64,000 nt of DNA from Candidatus Krumholzibacteriia bacterium (GTDB lineage Bacteria > Krumholzibacteriota > Krumholzibacteriia > LZORAL124-64-63): contig JADGDU010000003.1 in the NCBI GenBank assembly GCA_016744705.1, positions 124,001 to 188,000 on the forward strand. The letters are read 5' to 3'. The notes under the pieces are model-generated. The model searched no databases, was not told where the DNA came from, and saw nothing but the letters and a program-made list of their open reading frames with translations. A program made the translations under genes and the position numbers. The stretch's first letter is position 1, and each line of letters opens with the position of its first letter. Shown piece by piece: positions 45,539 through 52,905 of this stretch.

Positions 45539-46605
45539 GAGTGGTCATCCTCAGCTCTCTGGGGAATAAAATAGCCCAACGATGCATGGGGTCCCTCTTG
45601 GAAACGGCCCCCGAGGCCGATTTTGACCTGCATCTCATTCGTGAAAAAGGTTTCCGTGAACAAACCCTGAATCACTCCTTGCAGACGGTGGGAACTGATG
45701 AAGATATTCTCTTTGTAGGTGATGATATCATCTTCACTCCCGGCTGGTATGATGCTCTCCAGGAAAACTTGCACCAGGCAGACATTCTGGGCATGACTAT
45801 GGTTTTTCCCGGTACTGATAAAATTCAGGACCGCGGTTATGACCTTTTGGGCTCTGACGGTAAAGCCTCTCTGGTGGCCAAAGATCGGGGCCTCAACCTT
45901 TCGCTCATTTCACCCTTCGGTTTCCGTTCCTGCGATGCCGTGTGCGGTTGTTTCCTCTACATCAAAGCTGTAGTTTTTCCACAAGTCGGTACTTTCAGCG
46001 AACAGGGCGTCAACCGTTGGGGCGAGTTTATCTTCATTGCTCAGGCCCGGCATGCAGGATTCACCTGTGGAGTGATCGAACATTATCTGCAGCACGGCGG
46101 CATCAGCACCAAAAACAATCCTGACCAAAAACTCAGTTCCACCAGCTATCTGGTGGAGCATGGATGGTGGGATGATATTGTGCGCGACCATGTGAATCCC
46201 CAATGGATTCAACCTTCTCCCGAGTGTCGTCTGGATGACAGTTTGAGACAGCTTCTCACCGCTGGCCATCACCGGGTTCTTTTCTATGGTGCTGGCACTG
46301 TGGCCCAATACATCCTCAAGCAAATGGACGAAAACCTGATAGCCGAAATTGAGTTTTGCACTGGCTTGAAGGAAGAAGTGGGGATGGAATTTATGGGCTA
46401 CTCTCTGCAGGATGTCACCACCATGAGTTTTGACGGGATTGAGACCATTGTGATGACTCCGCTTCGCATTGGAGAAGAGCTTTTTCAAAAGATGATTTTC
46501 CCCCGCCTTCCCACAGGTTTTTCAGGCCGGGTCTATGCAGTGGAAACCCGGCAAACTGACCAATTCAAAGAGTTCCTGGGGAGGGAAATCCCTTTCAGGG
46601 CTTGA
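45535..46605 (+). CDS. GT-A-like glycosyltransferase fused to a Rossmann/PglD-N-like domain
   Basis: A 356-residue protein with two parts. Residues 1-about 220 form a GT-A-like domain: MRVVILSSLGNKIAQRCMGSLL is the nucleotide-binding start and ILFVGDDIIFTPGWYDAL provides the DxD-like acidic motif. Residues 240-345 have a Rossmann start VLFYGAGTVAQYILKQM and the ETIVMTPLRI segment resembling the N-terminal domain of PglD-type sugar enzymes. The combination would let one protein both transfer and sense or bind a nucleotide sugar. The exact reaction is unknown. It overlaps the preceding gene by 4 bases; a 76-base gap follows. Confidence 0.75.
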   Translation: MRVVILSSLGNKIAQRCMGSLLETAPEADFDLHLIREKGFREQTLNHSLQTVGTDEDILFVGDDIIFTPGWYDALQENLHQADILGMTMVFPGTDKIQDRGYDLLGSDGKASLVAKDRGLNLSLISPFGFRSCDAVCGCFLYIKAVVFPQVGTFSEQGVNRWGEFIFIAQARHAGFTCGVIEHYLQHGGISTKNNPDQKLSSTSYLVEHGWWDDIVRDHVNPQWIQPSPECRLDDSLRQLLTAGHHRVLFYGAGTVAQYILKQMDENLIAEIEFCTGLKEEVGMEFMGYSLQDVTTMSFDGIETIVMTPLRIGEELFQKMIFPRLPTGFSGRVYAVETRQTDQFKEFLGREIPFRA

Positions 46606-46681
46606 CGTTCCGCAAGGGTTTCCTTTAATCTGCCCAAATCCCGCATTGTGAATTTGAGACACCGACAAGAACAGGATTAAG

Positions 46682-48397
46682 ATGATCAGCGGCGCATTGA
46701 GCATGGCCCGAATAATGAAAAATCGTGGTGTGCAGAAAGTTTTCACTTTTCCCGGTGGCACCATCGCTCCGCTTTACGACGCCCTGTCTCAAGTGGGCAT
46801 CGATATCATTTGTGCCCGCCACGAACAAGGGGCCGGTTATATGGCCCTGGCCGCCTCTCGTCTCAGCGGACAACCCCAGGTGGTCATGGTCACCTCTGGC
46901 CCCGGGGCCACCAATTTGACCACCGTGATTGCGGACGCCTATTACGATTCGACGGCCCTCATTGCCATCTGTGGCCAAGTGGGCACCGGTGACCTGTTCA
47001 GCGGCCGCAAGGTGCGCCAACTGGGATTCCAGGAAATTGATTGTGTGGCGATGATGTCCGGCATCAGCAAGGCAACCTGGCAACCCACCAAAGCCGAAGA
47101 AGCCGCCGGAATATTGGACCAGGCTTTTGAGCTAGCCACCCATGGCCGACCAGGCCCCGTGGTTCTGGATTTACCCATGGATGTGCAGCGCAATGAGTTT
47201 GAATCTGAAGTTCAACTGACAAACCTCACCACTCTGGAACTGCCCCCCATCCCCTCTCCAGATTCTTCAGCCGTTTTGGAATCGGCACAATGGATCCAGG
47301 CAGCGCGCCAACCGGTCATTTTAGCCGGACAAGGTGTTCTTCTTTCCGGAGCCATGGACAATCTGAAAAAACTGGCTGAGAGCTTTCACATCCCCGTGGT
47401 TTGCAGCTTACCGGGATTGGGCAGTTTTGACGGAGCCAGCCCTCTGAGTCTTGGTTTTGCGGGTCACACCGGGAACCAATTTGCCGCCCTTGCTTTGCAC
47501 CATACCGACTTGTTGCTTGTCCTGGGCTCCCGGCTGGATGTACGGATCACTGGCAGCGAAACCGCCAGCGTTGCACCCCGTGGACAGATCATCCGGGTTG
47601 ATCTGGATGCCAATGAATTGCAACACACACGGGTGCCCGCCCATTTGAATATTGAATCGGACGTGAATGACTATCTGAAGCAATTGTTGAGCATCATTAG
47701 TCCTCTCACTATTCCAGAAACAAAACCCTGGTTGGATAAAATCAACATTTGGCGCGGCCAACACACTTTGGCCATCGAACCCGGTAAAGAAAAGATTCTG
47801 CCGCAAACTCTTGTTGAAACGGTGAACCGGCTCACCGCATCACAACAAACAGTGGTGACCACCGGGGTGGGTTCACATCAACATTGGGCGGCCCGGCATT
47901 TCGATTTTGAGTCCCCCCGCCGGGTATTCCTGACATCTGCTGGTCACGGAGCCATGGGATACGATCTTCCCAGCGCTCTGGGCGCAGCCATCGCCCGCCC
48001 TGAACATACTGTATGTTGTTTTGCCGGTGATGGGTCCATCCAAATCAACATCCAGGAACTGCAGACCATGCAAGACCTTAATTTGCCGGTAAAGATATTT
48101 GTTTTGGATAACTCGCGGCTGGCCCTTGTCTCGCAATTCCAACTCATGAATTGGCCAGACGACTTGACCTGCGGGAATAAATCAAACCCGGACTTTGCCC
48201 AACTGGCTGCTGCTTATGGTGTAAAAAGTTGGCGGCTGGAAAAACCTGAAGAGTTGGAAACCATTTGCCGCCAAGCCCTGGATCACCAAGGACCAGCCCT
48301 GGTCCATTGCCTTATTGATCCGGCAGCCGATATTGATCCCATGTTGCTGGGCGGTCAATCCCTGGCTGAAATGTGGACATCGTCACCGGGAGAGTGA
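46682..48397 (+). CDS. Acetolactate-synthase-like ThDP enzyme in the sugar locus
   Basis: A 571-residue ThDP enzyme with the three domains of the acetolactate synthase family: N-terminal PYR domain with the activating Glu in ARHEQGAGYMAL, a middle FAD-binding-like domain, and a C-terminal PP domain with the ThDP motif GDGSIQINIQELQTM and NSRLAL. Acetolactate synthase itself would sit with ilvN/ilvC, which are absent. Known sugar-modifying relatives (for example YerE in yersiniose synthesis) move a two-carbon unit from pyruvate onto a 4-keto sugar; that role fits beside a PseB-type dehydratase but is inference. AGGA lies 5 bases before the ATG. Confidence 0.85.
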   Translation: MISGALSMARIMKNRGVQKVFTFPGGTIAPLYDALSQVGIDIICARHEQGAGYMALAASRLSGQPQVVMVTSGPGATNLTTVIADAYYDSTALIAICGQVGTGDLFSGRKVRQLGFQEIDCVAMMSGISKATWQPTKAEEAAGILDQAFELATHGRPGPVVLDLPMDVQRNEFESEVQLTNLTTLELPPIPSPDSSAVLESAQWIQAARQPVILAGQGVLLSGAMDNLKKLAESFHIPVVCSLPGLGSFDGASPLSLGFAGHTGNQFAALALHHTDLLLVLGSRLDVRITGSETASVAPRGQIIRVDLDANELQHTRVPAHLNIESDVNDYLKQLLSIISPLTIPETKPWLDKINIWRGQHTLAIEPGKEKILPQTLVETVNRLTASQQTVVTTGVGSHQHWAARHFDFESPRRVFLTSAGHGAMGYDLPSALGAAIARPEHTVCCFAGDGSIQINIQELQTMQDLNLPVKIFVLDNSRLALVSQFQLMNWPDDLTCGNKSNPDFAQLAAAYGVKSWRLEKPEELETICRQALDHQGPALVHCLIDPAADIDPMLLGGQSLAEMWTSSPGE

Positions 48398-48405
48398 AGA
48401 ACCGC

Positions 48406-49659
48406 ATGAAAATATTACTCATCATTGGCGCTGGCATTGAGCAGGGACGAGCCTATGAACTGGGCACGGAAATGGGCTACCGTGTGGTGGGGACTGACAT
48501 GAATCCCCAAGCCCCCGCCTTTGAAATTGCGGACGATACCATTCAAGCCAGCACCCGTGACCCTGAAGAAACCCTCTCTGCAGTGATAACCTATCTTCAG
48601 AACCACCCTCAGGACACCCTGGCTGGGGTGATCACTCTGGCCAACGATGTCCCCGTCACCGTGGCTACTGTCGCTGAACATTTCCAGCTTCCATCAATTG
48701 GGATCCCGGCTGCCCGCATTGCCTCGGACAAACTGCTCATGAAAAAAGTTTTCCAGGAAAACAATGTGCGCACTCCCTCCTTTCGGCATGTGACATGCAT
48801 TGAAGATGTGCAAGCCGCAGCCCGGGATTGGCATTGGCCCGTGGTTCTGAAACCCATAGATGGTCGTGGGGCCCGCGGCGTTTTGTTGCTGGATGAGACC
48901 ATAGATTTGCCCTGGGCTTGGCAGGAGTCCATGAGTTTTTCCACCGTGGGCAAATTGATGGTTGAAAATTTTGAGACTGGCCCACAGATCAGTTCCGAGT
49001 CGATGATGGTGGATGGAAAATGTTATTCCGCCGCCTTTGCAGACCGAAATTACCAGCGGCTGGATCAGTTCCGACCTTACATTATTGAAGATGGAGGCAC
49101 CCAGCCTGCCCAACTCACAGCACACCAGCGCTGGGCCATCAACGACCTGGTGGAAAAAGCTGCCCTGGCCATGGGTATCACCAATGGCATCGTCAAGGGC
49201 GATATTGTCATGGGGCCTCAGGGCCCTTGTGTCATCGAAATCGCCGCCCGACTCAGTGGGGGCTATTTTGCCACCGATCAAATCCCCCTGGCCACCGGTG
49301 TGGATCTGGTAAAGTTGGCCATAATACTGGCCACCGGTGGAATGGTGACGCCGGAGATGCTGAAACCCACCGTGGATTACGGTGTCGCTATCAGATATTT
49401 TTTCCCACCCGAGGGAACCATCAAGTCCATCCAGGGAATAGAAAAATTAGCTGATATCTGTGGCGTGAGGAAGTCCCTCATTTACCGGAAAATTGGAGAA
49501 TACCAGCCGATGGTCAAAGCACACCCAGATCGGGCAGGATTTGTCATTGCCATGGGTGCAGGTCGTGAAGAGGCCCAGGCCCGAGTGGAAAAAGCCATCG
49601 CAGCCATTGAATTTGATGTGGATGAACCTGGCGACCCTGTCGCTCCAGAAGAAGGATAG
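48406..49659 (+). CDS. ATP-grasp enzyme 3 of the sugar locus
   Basis: A 417-residue ATP-grasp protein, the most typical of the three. It starts with a Rossmann-like MKILLIIGAGIEQGRAYELGTEMGYRVVGTDMNPQ, then the ATP-grasp domain: VVLKPIDGRGARGVLLLD (ATP Lys), GKLMVENFETGPQISSESMM, and IEIAARLSGGYFATDQIPLATGVDLVKLAI with the metal-binding Glu and Asn-equivalent. This closely matches carbamoyl-phosphate-synthase-like carboxylate-amine ligases. The ATG at 48406 lies 8 bases after the preceding stop. It may couple an acyl group or amino acid to the sugar amine (inference). Confidence 0.83.
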   Translation: MKILLIIGAGIEQGRAYELGTEMGYRVVGTDMNPQAPAFEIADDTIQASTRDPEETLSAVITYLQNHPQDTLAGVITLANDVPVTVATVAEHFQLPSIGIPAARIASDKLLMKKVFQENNVRTPSFRHVTCIEDVQAAARDWHWPVVLKPIDGRGARGVLLLDETIDLPWAWQESMSFSTVGKLMVENFETGPQISSESMMVDGKCYSAAFADRNYQRLDQFRPYIIEDGGTQPAQLTAHQRWAINDLVEKAALAMGITNGIVKGDIVMGPQGPCVIEIAARLSGGYFATDQIPLATGVDLVKLAIILATGGMVTPEMLKPTVDYGVAIRYFFPPEGTIKSIQGIEKLADICGVRKSLIYRKIGEYQPMVKAHPDRAGFVIAMGAGREEAQARVEKAIAAIEFDVDEPGDPVAPEEG

Positions 49660-49662
49660 AAT

Positions 49663-50871
49663 ATGCAATATTGCACGCGATGTTTGAACCCTGAGAACAT
49701 TTACGGAGGCATCACTTTCAATGAGAAGGGTGTTTGCAATCGGTGCACCGGGTATGAAAACTACACCAACAATTTCCCCACCCCTGCCCAACGGGCGGAA
49801 AAGCGCCAGCAATTTGTCGATATTCTCGAACGGTACCGCAGCAAAGATGGCAGCAATTATGATATGATCATTCCCGTCAGTGGTGGCAAGGACAGCCTCT
49901 ACCAAGTTCATATTATGAAAAAGGAAATGGGATTCAACCCCCTGCTGGTCACTTTCAATCATACCTTCAACACCAAAACCGGAGTCTACAATCTGGCCAA
50001 TATGGTGGAAAAACTGGGAGTCGATCTTATTCGCTTCACTCCCAACCCACAACTGGTTCCCAAGCTGTCCCGCTTAAGCATGGAGAAATTTGGAGACTCG
50101 TGTTGGCACTGTCACTGCGGAATTTTCACCTTTCCCCTGAGAGTGGCTCACCAACAACGCATTCCGCTTCTGGTTTCCCAGGAAAAATATTATGGGATTT
50201 TGTCAGCTGAAGGTGGTTTGTACAACAAAGTGGATCCCCAGGATCGCCTCTTTGGAATCCGTGCCGAAGCTGAAGAAATGATCAATGAAGAGCGCGGTAT
50301 TCACCGCAAAGATCTGGTGCAATTCATGCGTCCTCCCCAGGAAGAGCTGGATGAAATTGGTGTTCGCGGTATTTGCATCACCGACTTCATCCAATGGGAC
50401 AGCAAAGAAATCACCGAATTTCTCATTAAGGAATACGGCTTCAAAACCAAAGGCCATGACCGCACTTACGATTGTTATGCCAACGCGGAGTGCCACCATT
50501 GCAGTGGCGTTCACGACTATATGCGGTATTTGAAAGTGGGCCACGGTCGGGCCACCGATGACGCGGGCATCGACATCCGCAAGGGCCTGATGACCCGGGA
50601 GCAAGGCATTGAAATGGTCAAGATGTACGATTCCCGGCCACCAGCGGATATGAAGATGTATCTGGAACGCATCGGTATGACCAGGGATGAGTTTTATGCC
50701 ATCATGGAATCCAAGAGAGACCCAAAATTCTGGTCAAAAGACGAGTCCGGGCAGTGGATTCCGGCTGATTCTGTCCTCAACCACCCCGGGCCTCAAGAAG
50801 AGCCCAATATGACTTTTACAAGGACCGAAAATCCGGTGGATGAGCCTGATGATGAACACCTGATTATGTAG
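49663..50871 (+). CDS. N-acetyl sugar amidotransferase (WbpG/PseA-like)
   Basis: A 402-residue amidotransferase of the WbpG/PseA type. The N-terminal metal-binding start is MQYCTRCLNPENIYGGITF...CNRCTGYE (two Cys pairs). The PP-loop ATP pyrophosphatase motif IIPVSGGKDSLYQ follows, and then SCWHCHCGIF (Cys/His cluster). Family members convert an acetamido group to an acetamidino group using ammonia from a glutaminase partner (WbpH/HisH-type). No such partner is in the window, so it may use free ammonia or a partner elsewhere. It is the last gene before the bidirectional terminator. Confidence 0.88.
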   Translation: MQYCTRCLNPENIYGGITFNEKGVCNRCTGYENYTNNFPTPAQRAEKRQQFVDILERYRSKDGSNYDMIIPVSGGKDSLYQVHIMKKEMGFNPLLVTFNHTFNTKTGVYNLANMVEKLGVDLIRFTPNPQLVPKLSRLSMEKFGDSCWHCHCGIFTFPLRVAHQQRIPLLVSQEKYYGILSAEGGLYNKVDPQDRLFGIRAEAEEMINEERGIHRKDLVQFMRPPQEELDEIGVRGICITDFIQWDSKEITEFLIKEYGFKTKGHDRTYDCYANAECHHCSGVHDYMRYLKVGHGRATDDAGIDIRKGLMTREQGIEMVKMYDSRPPADMKMYLERIGMTRDEFYAIMESKRDPKFWSKDESGQWIPADSVLNHPGPQEEPNMTFTRTENPVDEPDDEHLIM

Positions 50872-50878
50872 ATAAGGC

Positions 50879-50920
50879 ATTCCCTTCAGCGCGGCCTTCT
50901 CTGGCTGCGCTGGAGGGAAT
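50879..50920. terminator. Bidirectional hairpin between convergent sugar genes
   Basis: An 18-base-pair stem with two mismatches (50879-50896 with 50903-50920) and a 6-base loop fills the gap between the amidotransferase and the cytidylyltransferase genes. It can form on both strands, ending both transcripts. Confidence 0.85.
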
Positions 50921-51645
50921 CAATCCCAGCCTCCGTCGCGAATCCACCGTGCTGCCACTTCCAAGTCGAGAATGGAATTCTCTTGATATAATGATTGGTA
51001 TAAAGAGCGCAGCCGTAGCAAGTCATCCTCTGTGTCGATGGAGAGCTTCACAGGAGACATCATACCTTCCACAGGTTGAATGTAGGCTGTCTTCAAATCA
51101 TCAGGAACGCTTTCGCAGTGGCGCATGGCCCAGGCAGTCACATGCTCTCTGGACAACGGATCATTTCCAGCATGTTCCAAGCTGTAGTGTAAAGCCCTGG
51201 CTGAGACCACTTCTCCACCTTGGAAAAGAGACTGGGGGTCGCCTTTGAATTTCACCACATCAGCACCGGTTTCTTCGGCACATTGCAGACATTGATTTAG
51301 GAATGCAGGGTCGAAAAGAGGGGAATCTCCGCACACCCTGACCACCCACCGGGCGGGTGTTTTTTCAAGGGCCAACAGGAAACGCGACAGGACATTGTCC
51401 TCACTGCCGCATACCACATGAACACCGCAATTGGCAGCCACTTCCGTAAGAACTTTGTCGCGTGGATGATCGGTGGTTGCCAGAACTACAGGCAGTCCGG
51501 GGCGCACCCTGAGCGCTCGTTGTAGGATATGCCACAGTAGGGGTTTGCCTACCAGGTCCTCCATCATCTTTCCTGGCAGACGGGAGGAGCCCATGCGTGA
51601 TTGTACGATCACCACTGCAGTGTCCTGATTTTTCTCCATCACCAT
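50920..51645 (-). CDS. SpsF/PseF-type cytidylyltransferase
   Basis: A 241-residue nucleotidyltransferase of the SpsF group, which makes CMP-activated nonulosonic acids or related sugars. The ATG at 51645 has AAGGA 6 bases before it. The motifs are VVIVQSRMGSSRLPGKMMEDLVGKPLLWHIL (nucleotide loop), VVLATTDHPRDKVL and VVRVCGDSPLFDPAFLNQC (GDxP-type acidic centre). It is the only gene of the locus on the minus strand, between two plus-strand operons and divergent from the aminotransferase gene, so it may have its own regulation. Confidence 0.88.
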   Translation of the reverse strand: MVMEKNQDTAVVIVQSRMGSSRLPGKMMEDLVGKPLLWHILQRALRVRPGLPVVLATTDHPRDKVLTEVAANCGVHVVCGSEDNVLSRFLLALEKTPARWVVRVCGDSPLFDPAFLNQCLQCAEETGADVVKFKGDPQSLFQGGEVVSARALHYSLEHAGNDPLSREHVTAWAMRHCESVPDDLKTAYIQPVEGMMSPVKLSIDTEDDLLRLRSLYQSLYQENSILDLEVAARWIRDGGWD

Positions 51646-51736
51646 CAAAAGTCCTTCTTTCCCTGTTCCCAAGCTTCCTTTCCTGGCATCCTAATGCTAA
51701 AGTTCCGAAAGTACCAAGGATTTGAAAGGAACATAC

Positions 51737-52903
51737 ATGACCGCGCCCCTGCCATATGGAAAACAAACCATCGGTCCTGAAGAACACGCCCTGGTGCGTG
51801 AAGTGCTGGAAAGTGATTGGCTCACCCAGGGTCCGCGCCTGGGCCAATTTGAACAATCTCTGCGCGACTACTGCCAGGTACGCCACGCATTTGCCGTCAC
51901 CAATGGCACCGACGCCCTGCTGCTGGCTTGCCGGGTGGCCGGTCTGGGCCCTGGTGACCGGTTCATCACCACACCAAACACCTTTGCGGCCACGGCCAAT
52001 GCGGCGGTCATGTGTGGAGCCGAACCTGTGTTTGTGGACATCGCCCCCGATACTCTCAACATTGATCCCAACCTGGTGGAAAAAGCCCTGGCTGCAGATC
52101 CTTCCATAAAGGTGATCTTGCCTGTGCATTTTGCCGGACATGTGTGCCCCATGGACCGTCTGGCAGATTTGGCCTCGCAGTACGACGCCATCATCATTGA
52201 AGACGCCTGCCATGCCATCGGCGGCCAGTGGCTGGACCGGGAGAACCGGTGGCACAAAGTGGGTTCCTGCGCTCGTTCCACCCTCACCTGCTTCAGTTTT
52301 CATCCGGTAAAATGCATGACCACCGGTGAAGGTGGCGCCATCACCACCAACGACGACCAGATAGCAGAACGCCTGACACGTTTGCGCAGTCACGGCATCA
52401 CCAAAAATCCGGCCTTGTTGGAAAAGAATGACGGCGGATGGTATTACGAGATGCACGACCTGGGTATCAATGCCCGCCTCACGGATCTGCAAGCGGCCAT
52501 AGGCCTGGCGCAAATCAAACACCTCAATGAATGGCAACAACGCCGACTGGCTCTGGTCAACCAATACGATGCTGAATTGGCCGGTTTGGCTCAAGTGAAC
52601 CCCCAGGCCAGACCAGCATCCGAAGATCGCCACTGCTATCACTTGATGGTCATTCGCACCAGTCGCCGGCGGGAGCTCTACGATTTCCTCCATGATCAAG
52701 GCATTTTGGTGCAGGTCCATTACAGCCCGCTGCATCTGCAACCTTATTACCGGCGGAAATTTGCCACCGGCCCGGGCTTGTGCCCGGAAGCGGAAAAGTA
52801 TTATTCTGAGGCTCTTTCCCTACCACTATTTCCGAGCATGAGTGACGAGGATCAGAAACGAACCGTTGCCGCAGTGCGCACATTTCACCTGCAGGGCGTT
52901 TGA
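51737..52903 (+). CDS. pseC: DegT/DnrJ/EryC1 family sugar aminotransferase (PseC-like)
   Basis: A 388-residue PLP enzyme that puts an amino group on a 4-keto sugar. The ATG at 51737 has AAAGGA 7 bases upstream. The pattern VTNGTDALLLACRVAGLGPGDRFITTPNTFAATANAAV (PLP phosphate-binding) and the Schiff-base Lys in FSFHPVKCMTTGEGGAI are clear, as are DACHAIGGQW and RLTDLQAAIGLAQ. PseC acts on the PseB product. It heads the second plus-strand operon; its stop codon overlaps the next gene's region by a few bases. Confidence 0.93.
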   Translation: MTAPLPYGKQTIGPEEHALVREVLESDWLTQGPRLGQFEQSLRDYCQVRHAFAVTNGTDALLLACRVAGLGPGDRFITTPNTFAATANAAVMCGAEPVFVDIAPDTLNIDPNLVEKALAADPSIKVILPVHFAGHVCPMDRLADLASQYDAIIIEDACHAIGGQWLDRENRWHKVGSCARSTLTCFSFHPVKCMTTGEGGAITTNDDQIAERLTRLRSHGITKNPALLEKNDGGWYYEMHDLGINARLTDLQAAIGLAQIKHLNEWQQRRLALVNQYDAELAGLAQVNPQARPASEDRHCYHLMVIRTSRRRELYDFLHDQGILVQVHYSPLHLQPYYRRKFATGPGLCPEAEKYYSEALSLPLFPSMSDEDQKRTVAAVRTFHLQGV

Positions 52904-52905
52904 AT

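Noticed and set aside
51401..52741. Long minus-strand open frame opposite the aminotransferase and cytidylyltransferase ends (446 codons).
   Set aside because: The plus-strand frame encodes a clear DegT-family enzyme; the reverse translation has no recognisable motifs and uses the mirror codons of the true gene.
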